Source of the DNA: Cystobacter fuscus DSM 2262
Lineage (GTDB): Bacteria > Myxococcota > Myxococcia > Myxococcales > Myxococcaceae
Length of the DNA stretch: 64,000 nucleotides
Reading direction: 5' to 3'
NCBI RefSeq assembly: GCF_000335475.2
Contig: NZ_ANAH02000006.1
Location: 248,001-312,000 of the forward strand
Below are positions 29,042 through 37,412 of this stretch, piece by piece (within the stretch, counting starts at the first letter, position 1; every line of letters begins with the position of its first letter). The position numbers and the translations under genes were made by a program. The notes under the pieces were generated by a model that did no database searches, was not told where the DNA came from, and worked only from the letters and a program-made list of their open reading frames with translations.

Positions 29042-30391
29042 TTACAGGGCCCCGGTGACCAGCTTGTTGAGATCGGAGCCTACCTCTTTGAGCTCTCTGG
29101 CCAGTTTCCCCAATTCCCGCGTGAGTACGTCCCGGCACCGCGTCGTGGTCGTGCAGTCCTCCACCGCGCCGGCGAGCCGTTGATAGACGCGCTCATGGTA
29201 CGCCTGCGGATGGGGTCCCTTGTGCCCCGGGATGCGGACCTTGTTGGCCGGGTCCTCCATGGACATGCCGGCCTTGTCGAAGAACTTCTTGAGTTTGGGC
29301 GTCCAGGGCCCTCCCCGCACGGGGGACTTCTCATTCTCCACGGTGGCGATGTGGTGGATGTCACCTTCCTCTCCCTGCTGCTGCATGGCGAGAACGGCAC
29401 CCGAGCCCGAGGGCAGCGAGAGAACGAGTCGGCCCTCGGCCACGGACACCGACGTCGCCTCGGACGCGGCCGTGGGCAGGTGGAATCGGCCCCAGGTGGC
29501 GGCGTTGCGCACCGCCTGGGGGAAACCCGGCAGCCCGCTGCCCTGCATGGCCTCCTTGCCTCGGGCGCCCGCCTTCCACGTCGCCAGGAGCAGCAGGATG
29601 CGCAAGGTGTTGGGCCCGAGCACCCTGGCATACCGCTCACTCGCGCCGCGTAGCTCGTGGAACGTGCCGACGGCTTTCGCCTCGTCCCACAGCCGCTTCG
29701 TGGAGGCAATCAGCCCCCAGAATTCATGCCCCAGGTAGGCCCAGAGGAAGACGGTCATCGCCAGGGCGAGGCCCTTGGAGATGGGCTCGGGTGCCATGAG
29801 CGTCACGAGATAGAGGGACAGGCCCGTGAGCAGGGCCGTCATGGCGTGCGCGGAGAAGTCCTGGAGCACACCCGAAGCGGCCTCCACCGCGGGTGTGAGG
29901 GCGAGGCCCAGGGCCAGCACGAACCTGTCCCGGTGGCCGAGGGAGGTGTCGTGGGGTCCGTCCCCCAGCAGCCAGTAGCAGTCGCTCGGGGAGCCGCGTC
30001 GCTCGCACAGGCGTGCGTAGCCCCCTTCGACACTGGTGTCCCGCGCATCACCGGACGGCCAGGAAGCCAACACCAGGTGGCCCGCCAGCGGGCTGGTGGA
30101 GCGGGTCGCCACCCGCAGGGGGACTTCCAGGATGAGTTGGGTGAAGGCCTCGCGCCACTCCGAGTCCGAGACCTGGACGGGCGCGAAGTCACTGCGCGGG
30201 GTGAGGGTGACGTGCTGCCTGGGGGCCGGTGGTGGCACGAGCGACTGGTAGCGATAGCCCACCAGCAGGCCAGCCCGAGGGGCACCCGTGGTGCAGGCGC
30301 TCTGGAGGAAGAGCACGAGCAGCAGCCAGCCGCCGAGCAGGGGACACAGCCGTGTACCCGCCAGACGCGGACCCTCGAGACGATTGAGCAC
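29042..30391 (-). CDS. AHH-type nuclease toxin lipoprotein (TIGR02269-like)
   Basis: A 449-residue protein. The probable start is GTG at 30391, giving a lipoprotein signal (LLGGWLLLVLFLQSAC). The N-terminal 150 residues are extracytoplasmic-like, and the middle (about 185-265) has hydrophobic segments (ALTGLSLYLVTLMAPEP; LALAMTVFLWAYLGHEFWGL). The C-terminal 110 residues carry the AHH nuclease pattern: His346-His347 in GDIHHIATVENEK, then NKVRIPGHKGPHPQAYHERV. This agrees with the TIGR02269 paralogous lipoprotein family of myxobacteria. Probably an antibacterial or kin-recognition toxin. The gene directly downstream encodes its likely immunity protein. Confidence 0.78.
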   Translation of the reverse strand: MLNRLEGPRLAGTRLCPLLGGWLLLVLFLQSACTTGAPRAGLLVGYRYQSLVPPPAPRQHVTLTPRSDFAPVQVSDSEWREAFTQLILEVPLRVATRSTSPLAGHLVLASWPSGDARDTSVEGGYARLCERRGSPSDCYWLLGDGPHDTSLGHRDRFVLALGLALTPAVEAASGVLQDFSAHAMTALLTGLSLYLVTLMAPEPISKGLALAMTVFLWAYLGHEFWGLIASTKRLWDEAKAVGTFHELRGASERYARVLGPNTLRILLLLATWKAGARGKEAMQGSGLPGFPQAVRNAATWGRFHLPTAASEATSVSVAEGRLVLSLPSGSGAVLAMQQQGEEGDIHHIATVENEKSPVRGGPWTPKLKKFFDKAGMSMEDPANKVRIPGHKGPHPQAYHERVYQRLAGAVEDCTTTTRCRDVLTRELGKLARELKEVGSDLNKLVTGAL

Positions 30392-30503
30392 AGCTCCCCC
30401 CAAGCAAGCTGACGGGCCTGCAAGCCAAGATGCCTCGAGTAGACGGAAACACGGACGCACCCGTCAAACCACCGGCTCGCAAGCCCTGCTCAGGATGAAA
30501 CAA

Positions 30504-30785
30504 TCACCCCGTGGGCTCGAGCGCGGGAGTGCCCTGGGAGTCACCGCCCGAGCGCTTGCGCTCGATGCGCTCGCGGCGGTCCCAGACCCGCTCGTGCCCG
30601 CGCCGGAAGTACCAGACGCGATGCCAGGGAATCTCCCCATCCGGGATGAACGCCTCGAATGGTACCTCTTCCAGTCGCTCGCCGTGCGCGTCGTAGCCGA
30701 TGACGAACTCACCGGCGTCGAGCCGCGGATCCCACCGGATGCGGTGGTACATCTCGCGGCTGGTCTGACATCTGTCCGGAAACAT
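30504..30785 (-). CDS. DUF504 / MJ1316-type RNA-end recognition domain protein
   Basis: A 93-residue protein built around one DUF504 domain: MYHRIRWDPRLDAGEFVIGY, EVPFEAFIPDGEIPWHRVWY and FRRGHERVWDRRERIE. The domain (also called the MJ1316 RNA cyclic-group end-recognition domain) is associated with RNA repair and with poly(A) polymerase fusions. Start is the ATG at 30785; an internal Met (MYHRIRW) is also possible, and the frame is open upstream to 30887. No other RNA-repair gene is adjacent. The C-terminal 20 residues are polar. Confidence 0.82.
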   Translation of the reverse strand: MFPDRCQTSREMYHRIRWDPRLDAGEFVIGYDAHGERLEEVPFEAFIPDGEIPWHRVWYFRRGHERVWDRRERIERKRSGGDSQGTPALEPTG

Positions 30786-31080
30786 GGGTGTGGCCTCGCA
30801 TGAAGGGAACGCCCTCCGGACGTGGCTCACGCGCCCACCTGACACGGGCCCGTTCCGACACGCGGTGCTTGACCCCCTACCCTCCATTCCTTAAGCCTTT
30901 CTGAAGCCAGTGCTGCTTTCATTTCGAGAGAGATTAGACCCATCCATCCGTGACGCATTCGTTACGATTCATTTCGGAACGACACACATTCCAACCATCC
31001 GTGTTACCCCTCTCCTCTCATCAATCCGATGAACGCCGAGGCTTCCCCCGGGCCGGCGAGGAGCCCAGGAGCAACCCACC

Positions 31081-31965
31081 ATGAGAGCCAAACTCTTTCT
31101 GTCTGTCATTGCCTGCGCCTCCGTCGGCGCGGGGCTCGTGGCCTGCGACACGGGCTCCGAGGATGTGGACCCCATTCCAGTGCCCGTGGAGGACACAGGC
31201 GGAACCCCCTCCACGCCGAACGGCTCCACGGACGGCGGCTCCACCGGAAGCTCCACGGACGGCGGCTCCGGCACGCCCACCGAGACCGGCACCTTCAGCT
31301 TCTTCGTGACCAGCATCGAGTCCATGCGCCAGCTCTCGGGCAGCGCGAACGGCTTCGGGGGAGATCTCCGCTATGGAGAAGCCACCGGCCTGGAAGGAGC
31401 GGACAAACTCTGCCGCACCATCGCCGAGGCGTCGCTGCCCGGCGCTGGACAGAAGACCTGGCGCGCCTTCCTGAGCGCCTCCACGGGGGGCCCCGATGGA
31501 GGGGTCGTCAATGCCATCGATCGCATCGGCGAGGGACCCTGGTACGACCGCCTGGGCCGGCTCGTGGCGCAGAACAAGGCGGCCCTGCTCAGCGGCTCGC
31601 GGCCACTCGCGGACGCGCAGATCAAGAACGACCTGCCCAACGAGCGGGGAGAACCCAACCACCAGGGCGTCGACAACCATGACGTCCTGACCGGCTCGAC
31701 CAGCCAGGGGAAGTTCTCCGGCAGCAAGAGTGGCACCTGCAACGACTGGACGAGCGCGGTGGGCTCCACCGGCAAGCCCATGTGTGGCCACTCCTGGCCC
31801 CGCAGCGGCAGCACGGGCAGCGGCTCCAACTGGATGTCCGACCACCAGGTGCCGGGCTGCGCGCCGGGGGTCACCCTCACCAATACCGGCGGAGGTGGTG
31901 GCGGCTCCACGGTGGGCGGCTCCGGGGGCTATGGCGCCATCTACTGCTTCGCCCTCACGCCTTGA
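31081..31965 (+). CDS. Endostatin-like domain lipoprotein
   Basis: A 294-residue lipoprotein. Signal AKLFLSVIACASVGAGLVAC (lipid Cys at about 22) is followed by a Gly/Ser/Thr linker with repeated STDGGS. From about residue 75 the sequence matches the bacterial collagen XVIII NC10/endostatin-like family: GLEGADKLCRTIAEASLPGA, WRAFLSASTGGPDG, AIDRIGEGPWYDRLGRLVA, DWTSAVGSTGKPMCGHSWPR and the terminal GYGAIYCFALTP. The fold is related to C-type lectins, so sugar or matrix binding is possible. AGGAG lies about 10 bases before the ATG. 14 bases before the next gene. Confidence 0.85.
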   Translation: MRAKLFLSVIACASVGAGLVACDTGSEDVDPIPVPVEDTGGTPSTPNGSTDGGSTGSSTDGGSGTPTETGTFSFFVTSIESMRQLSGSANGFGGDLRYGEATGLEGADKLCRTIAEASLPGAGQKTWRAFLSASTGGPDGGVVNAIDRIGEGPWYDRLGRLVAQNKAALLSGSRPLADAQIKNDLPNERGEPNHQGVDNHDVLTGSTSQGKFSGSKSGTCNDWTSAVGSTGKPMCGHSWPRSGSTGSGSNWMSDHQVPGCAPGVTLTNTGGGGGGSTVGGSGGYGAIYCFALTP

Positions 31966-31979
31966 CGGGATGGTGCGCC

Positions 31980-32714
31980 ATGAATGCCGAGTTCAAGTTC
32001 GAGAGAAGGCCCGGCCACGAGCCGGCGCTCAGGGTCCTGCTGGTGCTCGGGTGGCTCGCCACCGGGTGCGGAGGCGCGACGGCTCCCGCTCCGAGCGGGG
32101 AAGACGATGCCAGTCAGGGCTCGCTCCTGCCGTGGACCGAGGGAAACCGTTGGACCTACCGGGTCACCACGGACGGAGTGGTGTCCCAGCGGGAAGTCAC
32201 CGTGGGCCCCCTGGAGCCCGTCGGCGGCACCGGAGCTTCCCGTGAGGTGCTGGCCCATCGGGTGACCACCCGGGAGGACTCGGGGGCCATGACCCTCGAC
32301 TGGCAGGAGCGCTCGGACACGCGCATGGTGCGCTACCGGGAGCAGACCTTCGACGCCGGGGCGACGAGCGCCAGATCCGAGGAGTGGTGGGAGCCGTCCA
32401 AGCTCTACCTCGACGAGACGCCCGAGCACCTCGGGGTGGAGTCCTCCTGGATCGAGAGCTACCAGGAGACGAAGCAGAAGGCCGGCAAGAGCGCGAACAC
32501 GGAGACGACGCGAGACCTCTGGAAGGTGATCTCCCTCGGGGAGTCCGTCACCGTCCCGGCGGGCACCTTCCAGGCGATCGTCGTGCGCAAGACGGGCACC
32601 AGCAAGATCAAGACGTACTGGTTCGTGCGCGGCGTCGGAAAGGTGAAGGAGACCGGCGAGGAGACCGAGGAGCTGGTCAGCTACGAGGTGGCGCCGGAGA
32701 CGTCCACCCCGTAG
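31980..32714 (+). CDS. Putative secreted lipoprotein of unknown function
   Basis: A 244-residue protein. ATG at 31980 gives a short basic leader and a hydrophobic stretch (LRVLLVLGWLATGCGG) with a lipobox Cys at about 31. The mature part looks beta-rich: WTEGNRWTYRVTTDGVVSQR, TRMVRYREQTFDAG, SVTVPAGTFQAIVVRKTG, YWFVRGVGKVKETGEETEEL. This 'gnrWtY ... vpaGtF.. ... yfarGvGlVk' pattern is widespread in bacterial secreted proteins of unknown role. It follows the endostatin-like gene by 14 bases and is probably co-transcribed. Convergent with batE. Confidence 0.8.
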   Translation: MNAEFKFERRPGHEPALRVLLVLGWLATGCGGATAPAPSGEDDASQGSLLPWTEGNRWTYRVTTDGVVSQREVTVGPLEPVGGTGASREVLAHRVTTREDSGAMTLDWQERSDTRMVRYREQTFDAGATSARSEEWWEPSKLYLDETPEHLGVESSWIESYQETKQKAGKSANTETTRDLWKVISLGESVTVPAGTFQAIVVRKTGTSKIKTYWFVRGVGKVKETGEETEELVSYEVAPETSTP

Positions 32715-32730
32715 CGGGCCGTGGCGGAGC

Positions 32731-33480
32731 TCAGATCTCCGCCACGCCCTCGCGCTCGGCCCACCCCTCCAGGCCGTTGGGCAGGCGGATGCGCACGTAG
32801 CGGCCCGTGTCCTCCATCACCTGGACCTTGAGACCCGAGTGGACCTCGAAGGACACCTTGGCCTCTTCCCGGGGGAACTCACGCGCGCGCAGCGTGGGCG
32901 CGAGGACGATGGCCTCGTGCAGGTTCTCCCGCGCCCAGACGTGCGCGGTCAGCAGCGCGCCCGCGGGGAGCGACAGCACCAGGAACAGGCCTCCGAGGAC
33001 GGCCGCCCAGGCCCGCCGGCCCGGACGCAGCAGCCGGAAGAGGAGGAGCAGCGCGAAGCCCGTCACCCACGCGGTGAGGAAACCCCAGGCCACCCCATTG
33101 CCGCTGGTGGCGGCGACCACGCGCTGGAGGAAGGACTCCTCGGGCGCGCTGCCCACCACCTTGTCGAGCTGACGCGCGCGAGCGAGCGCCAGGTTGGCCT
33201 CGAGATCCGGCCCGTCCCCGCCCGCCCGGCGAGCGCGCTCGAAGGCGAGCACCGCGCGCCCCAGGTCCTCCTGCGCCAGGTAGGTGGTGCCCAGGTTGTA
33301 TTGGAGATCCGGCCCCCCGAAGCCCCGCTCGAGCAGCTTCTCGTAGCCCGCGCGCGCGGCGGCGTAGTCGCTCCGGTAATAGGCCTCGTTGGCCTGCTGG
33401 AAGAGGCCCTGGGCCTCCTCGGACGAGTAGTAGCCCTGGCCCAGCAGCGTGGCCACGAGCATGGCGGCGACGGCGTTCAC
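32731..33480 (-). CDS. batE: BatE-like TPR and SH3 protein
   Basis: A 249-residue protein closing the Bat operon. Start is GTG at 33480, overlapping the batD stop (GTGA) with GGAGGGG 8 bases upstream; an in-frame GTG at 33489 would be 3 codons longer. Residues 20-110 hold two TPR units (AQGLFQQANEAYYRSDYAAA; DLQYNLGTTYLAQEDLGRAV). Two hydrophobic segments follow (VAWGFLTAWVTGFALLLLF; LFLVLSLPAGALLTAHVWA), then a C-terminal SH3-like domain (VSFEVHSGLKVQVMEDTGRY; GLEGWAEREGV). This is the BatE layout known from aerotolerance operons. Confidence 0.85.
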   Translation of the reverse strand: MNAVAAMLVATLLGQGYYSSEEAQGLFQQANEAYYRSDYAAARAGYEKLLERGFGGPDLQYNLGTTYLAQEDLGRAVLAFERARRAGGDGPDLEANLALARARQLDKVVGSAPEESFLQRVVAATSGNGVAWGFLTAWVTGFALLLLFRLLRPGRRAWAAVLGGLFLVLSLPAGALLTAHVWARENLHEAIVLAPTLRAREFPREEAKVSFEVHSGLKVQVMEDTGRYVRIRLPNGLEGWAEREGVAEI

Positions 33481-35375
33481 TTGTCCCACCCCTCCATCAC
33501 GGCCGCGGCGTCATCCAGGATGCGCTCGCGAGCGGCCGGCTCGGCGCCAGGGGCGAAGCGGCCGGTATCACAGGCCTCCAGCACGAAGCGCACCCGCTGG
33601 CGGCGCGCCTCCTCCACCCCGGCCTCGGTCAACTTCGCGTTCAGCGCGTCGCGGGTGAGGCCACCCACGGGAATGCGCAACCGGGCCGCCAGGAAGTTGA
33701 GCAGCGCCTTCTCCACCTCGCCGTAGAAGGCGCTGGAGTTGCCCGCGCGCAGCTTCTCCGCCGCGGCCAGTTGCTTGCGCGCCGCCCGGGCCCGCTGCCG
33801 GCTGCGGCTGCCCTCGTCCTGTGCCGACCACCGCCCGCGCACCAGCCCCCCGAGGGCCAGGGCCAGCATCAGGCCCACGGGCGCGAGCACCGCCGGCAGG
33901 AAGAAGGGCCGCTGCCACACGACGGCCGCGGGGGCCTCGAAGCGCGCCTGGTAGCGCAGCGGACGCAGGCCGCCCGCGGTGAGGACGTTCTTGGGCTCGG
34001 CCGCCGCATCCGCCATGGGCGCGGACGAGCCCGCCTGCGCGGACACCGCGCCCCCCGCCCCGGGCTCCACCACGATCTCCACGGGCTCGGTGCGTGACAC
34101 CTCGTAGCGGCCCGTCTTCGGATCGAAATAGGGGAACTCCAGCGCGGGCAGCGTGAAGGTGCCCGTGCGCTGCGGCATCACCAGGTACTCCTGCGTGCGG
34201 CGCCCCTGAACGCGCAGCTTGTTGGGGGTCATCTTGTCGGTGGTGGTCGGGTCGTACACCTTGAAGGCGGGCGGAGCCTCCAGCCGGGGCGGCGTGATGT
34301 TCTTCACGTTGCCCGAGCCCTCGAGGATGACCTTCACCGTCACCGGCTGGCCCAGCTCCACGCGCTGCTGGGACGTCTCCACGGACAGCTTCCAGTCGCC
34401 CACCTGGGCCGTCGACATGCCCTTGGGTCCTCCCGGGGGAAGCGGCTTCACCTCCACCTCCAGGGGGTTGGACACGCGGTGCACGCGGTGGCCCACGAAG
34501 AGCATGCCGGTGGTGATGTCCGCCTCGGCGGGGGTGATGGACAGCGTGCCGGTCTTCATGGGGAAGAGCGCGCGCCGGCGCAGCAGGTAGGTGCGGTAGG
34601 GGATGCCGTTGACGATGCGCTGCTCGCCCGTGAGCTGCGTGGGGCTCTCCACGTCCTCGCTCCAGAAGCCCTCCAGCTTGGGCATGCTCACCGAGTCCAC
34701 GCTGGACAGGTCCACGCGCGAGTAGATGTAGAGCGACAGCGTCACCTGCTCGCCCACGTACGCCTGCTTCTTGTCGAGCGTGGCGCGCACGAACAAGTCC
34801 GAGTCGCCACGGGGAATGCGCACGTCCTCCTGGATGCCGCCGCGAGGATCCTCCTCTTCCTCCTCCTCGTCGGCGAACGGGTCCTGCATGCCGCCAAAGG
34901 GCGGGAAGTTGCGGAACGGGTCCGGCATCCGCTGGCGTCCCGCCTGGGCCTGGCCGGCGGGGGGCGAGACGCGGCCCTTGCGCACCGTCATCTTGATGGA
35001 GTCGGTGCGCCAGGTGCGGCTGCCGGATGAGAGCACGGCGGGCGGAAGGGTGAGGTTGCCCGCGCGTTGGGCGCGCATCATCAACACGTGCTTGCGCACG
35101 GTCTGGATGACGGGCGGCCCGCCCCCGCTCATCTGGATGGAGCGCTGGGTGCTCTGCGAGGACGACAGCACCTCGAAGTCCTCGGGCGCGGGGAACTGCA
35201 CCTGGGCGTTGTCCGGAGGATCCACCACCACCACGGTGAGCTGGAACACGTCCTCCGTGCCCACCTCGGTGCGATCCACCGTCTGGTAGAACTCGACCTC
35301 CGCCCACGCGGGCAGTGCCGCGAAGAGCAGGGCGATGGCGGCCAGTGCCGCGTGGCCGCTACCAATCCTTCTCAT
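33477..35375 (-). CDS. batD: BatD family protein
   Basis: A 632-residue envelope protein. A cleavable signal (ALAAIALLFAALPAWA) is followed by several Ig-like beta domains: VEFYQTVDRTEVGTEDVFQL, VRATLDKKQAYVGEQVTLSL and KLSVETSQQRVELGQPVTVK. A transmembrane segment at about 505-525 (PAVLAPVGLMLALALGGLV) precedes a cytoplasmic helical tail. The domain pattern and length match BatD. It overlaps batC at the 5' end (35359-35375) and batE at the 3' end. Bat proteins are linked to oxygen tolerance and envelope stress, but the mechanism is not settled. Confidence 0.9.
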   Translation of the reverse strand: MRRIGSGHAALAAIALLFAALPAWAEVEFYQTVDRTEVGTEDVFQLTVVVVDPPDNAQVQFPAPEDFEVLSSSQSTQRSIQMSGGGPPVIQTVRKHVLMMRAQRAGNLTLPPAVLSSGSRTWRTDSIKMTVRKGRVSPPAGQAQAGRQRMPDPFRNFPPFGGMQDPFADEEEEEEDPRGGIQEDVRIPRGDSDLFVRATLDKKQAYVGEQVTLSLYIYSRVDLSSVDSVSMPKLEGFWSEDVESPTQLTGEQRIVNGIPYRTYLLRRRALFPMKTGTLSITPAEADITTGMLFVGHRVHRVSNPLEVEVKPLPPGGPKGMSTAQVGDWKLSVETSQQRVELGQPVTVKVILEGSGNVKNITPPRLEAPPAFKVYDPTTTDKMTPNKLRVQGRRTQEYLVMPQRTGTFTLPALEFPYFDPKTGRYEVSRTEPVEIVVEPGAGGAVSAQAGSSAPMADAAAEPKNVLTAGGLRPLRYQARFEAPAAVVWQRPFFLPAVLAPVGLMLALALGGLVRGRWSAQDEGSRSRQRARAARKQLAAAEKLRAGNSSAFYGEVEKALLNFLAARLRIPVGGLTRDALNAKLTEAGVEEARRQRVRFVLEACDTGRFAPGAEPAARERILDDAAAVMEGWDK

Positions 35376-36357
35376 TGGGATTCCTCGGCCGCTTCTTCTG
35401 CTGGAAGCGCCACAGCTGGAGATTCTTCTCGTTCTGCTTCATCGCATCCAGCAGGCGCTCGGCCTCCTGCCGGTCGATCTCCTCGGCGCTCACTCCACCA
35501 TCCAGCTCGTCGATCTCCCCCGGAGAACCCGCGTCCGACGCCTCGGCATCCTCCGACTGGCCACCGTCGCCTTGCTGGCCCCCATCGCCTCCCTCCCCAC
35601 CATCCGCGGGCTCGCCGCCGTCCCCGCCCCCATCCTGGGGACCACCATCGCCCGGGCCCGCGTCTCCTGGACCGGCGTCTGGCGTGCCGGAATCGCCCGC
35701 GCCCCCATCCTCACCTCCATCCGAGCCGCCGTCCTGCCCCGCGTCGGAGCCGCCATCGCTTCCGCCGTCCTGGCCGCCATCCTGGCCACCATCGGGCTGG
35801 CCCGCGTCGGGACGGCCGCCATCCTGTCCCGCGTCCTGCCCGCCGTCCTGGCCTCCATCCGTGCCGCCATCACCTCCGCCCTTCTGGGGAGGAGGCAGGT
35901 TGCGCAGCAGCACCTCGTAGTTGTGCCGGGCCTGGGCATCCGTGGGATCCATCGTGAGCGCGCGGCGATAGGCCTTCATGGCCTCGCGCGTATCCCCCAG
36001 GGCCGCGTGGACATTGCCCAGGTTGTACGTGGCCTTCTGCCGCAGGTCCGGCCGGCTGTTGGCCTCGGCCACGCCCTGGAAGGCCTGCTTCGCCTCGTCA
36101 TAGCGGCCCAGCTTCGTCAGCGCGTCGCCCCGGTTGAAGTCCACCGCCGGATCATTCGGCCGCTCCTTCTTCGCCTGCTCGAAGGAGGACAGCGCGTCCT
36201 CGTACCGCCCGGCGTCGTACGCCCGGCGGCCCTGTTGAATGAGCGGGTGCTCCTTCTCCAGCAGTCCCGCGGCCCCCGCCGTGAAAGGAAGGGAGCACAG
36301 GAGCAGCCCCAGGCAGAGCCACACCCGGGCCCTCGCGCGTGCGAAATCCCGGCTCAT
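35359..36357 (-). CDS. batC: BatC-like TPR protein with Asp/Gly-rich region
   Basis: A 332-residue protein. Start is the ATG at 36357 (MSRDFARARARVWLCLG), overlapping the batB stop by four bases. A signal peptide (LCLGLLLCSLPFTAGAAG) is followed by three TPR units at about 40-150 (LIQQGRRAYDAGRYEDALSS; AVDFNRGDALTKLGRYDEAK; YNLGNVHAALGDTREAMKAY). Residues 160-285 are a low-complexity Asp/Gly/Gln/Ser repeat (DGGQDGGQDAG type). A charged C-terminal helix ends QLWRFQQKKRPRNPNEKDW. BatC normally follows BatB; the repeat is an unusual expansion. Confidence 0.87.
   Translation of the reverse strand: MSRDFARARARVWLCLGLLLCSLPFTAGAAGLLEKEHPLIQQGRRAYDAGRYEDALSSFEQAKKERPNDPAVDFNRGDALTKLGRYDEAKQAFQGVAEANSRPDLRQKATYNLGNVHAALGDTREAMKAYRRALTMDPTDAQARHNYEVLLRNLPPPQKGGGDGGTDGGQDGGQDAGQDGGRPDAGQPDGGQDGGQDGGSDGGSDAGQDGGSDGGEDGGAGDSGTPDAGPGDAGPGDGGPQDGGGDGGEPADGGEGGDGGQQGDGGQSEDAEASDAGSPGEIDELDGGVSAEEIDRQEAERLLDAMKQNEKNLQLWRFQQKKRPRNPNEKDW
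35516..35886 (-). repeat. Asp/Gly-rich tandem coding repeat in batC
   Basis: Read on the minus strand, short units of the form GATGGCGGCCAGGACGGC repeat irregularly, encoding DGGQDGG, DAGQDGG, DGGSDGG and PDAGPGDAG variants over about 125 residues. The units are imperfect, suggesting age rather than recent slippage. The encoded stretch would be highly acidic and disordered. Confidence 0.8.
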
Positions 36358-37412
36358 GCGGACCTCCGGCGCCAGGACGAGGGCAGCACCATGCCGAGCA
36401 CCAGCAGGACGAGCCCCGGCAGGGCGAACACCTGGAAGCGCTCGTCGTAGCGGACGGTGACCCGGCTCTCCAACTCGCTCTTCTGCATCTTCTCGATACG
36501 CTCCAGCACCTGGGCCATGGCCACGCCACGCGGCTGGTAGAAGAACTCGCCGCCCGTGGCCTCGGCGATGGCCGTCAGCCCCGCCCGGTCCATGCGGGTG
36601 ATGACCGTCTCGCCGCTGCTGTCCTTCTTGTAGTCCACGAACTCGCCCCGGCGGTTGTACACGGGGATGGGCTCGCCCTGCTCGGAGCCCACGCCCACGG
36701 TGAGCACCTGCACGTGGGCCTCCTTGAGCGCGGCCACCGCCTCGTCCACCTCGCCCGTCAGGTCCTCGCCGTCCGAGAGCAACACCACCACGCGCTCCTT
36801 GGAGCCGCGGTCCGCGTTGTCCAGCACCTGGCGCGCCAAGAGCAGCGCCTGGCCGATGTTGCTGCCGCCCTGGGGCATCTGCTCGGGATCCACCGCGCGC
36901 AGGAACAGCTTCACCGCCGAGTAGTCCGAGGTGAGTGGCGACTGGATGAAGGCATCCCCGGCGAAGGCCACGAGTCCCACCCGGTCCCCCTTCAGCTCGT
37001 CCAGCAGCGTGGAGAGCTCCAACCGGGCGCGCTCGAGGCGGCTGGGCTGCACGTCGCGCGCGAGCATGGACTTGGACGCATCCAGCGCCACCACCACGTC
37101 GATGCCGCGCCGCTTGGCCAGCTCGCTCGTGGTGCCACACTGGGGCTGGGCGAGCGCGAGTCCGAAGAGGATGAGCCCCAAACCCTGGAGCCCCGCCTGG
37201 GTGGCCGGCAGCCAGCGCGAGGTGCCCGGGGCCAGCTTGTCCACGAGCCGCTCGGTGAGGAACGCGCGCACGCGCGAGCGCCGGCGCAGCGCCAGCCACA
37301 GGGCCAGGGCCCCCACCAGCGCGCCCACCACGCACAGCGCGAGGAAGGCGGGTTTGGCGAGCCCCATCTGGTAGCCCAGGAACTTGAAACGCCAGGGGTC
37401 CGTCAGGTTCAC
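36354..37412 (-). CDS. batB: BatB: membrane VWA-domain protein
   Basis: A 352-residue protein. Start is GTG at 37412, overlapping the batA stop (GTGA); the frame remains open upstream but only as a shadow of batA. Two N-terminal hydrophobic segments (KPAFLALCVVGALVGALALW; GLQGLGLILFGLALAQP) are followed by a VWA domain. Its MIDAS motif is DASKSM, with TSDYSA and LLSDGED completing the metal site. A C-terminal transmembrane segment (FALPGLVLLVLGMVLP) ends the protein. The two-TM, VWA, TM layout is that of BatA/BatB. Confidence 0.92.
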   Translation of the reverse strand: MNLTDPWRFKFLGYQMGLAKPAFLALCVVGALVGALALWLALRRRSRVRAFLTERLVDKLAPGTSRWLPATQAGLQGLGLILFGLALAQPQCGTTSELAKRRGIDVVVALDASKSMLARDVQPSRLERARLELSTLLDELKGDRVGLVAFAGDAFIQSPLTSDYSAVKLFLRAVDPEQMPQGGSNIGQALLLARQVLDNADRGSKERVVVLLSDGEDLTGEVDEAVAALKEAHVQVLTVGVGSEQGEPIPVYNRRGEFVDYKKDSSGETVITRMDRAGLTAIAEATGGEFFYQPRGVAMAQVLERIEKMQKSELESRVTVRYDERFQVFALPGLVLLVLGMVLPSSWRRRSA

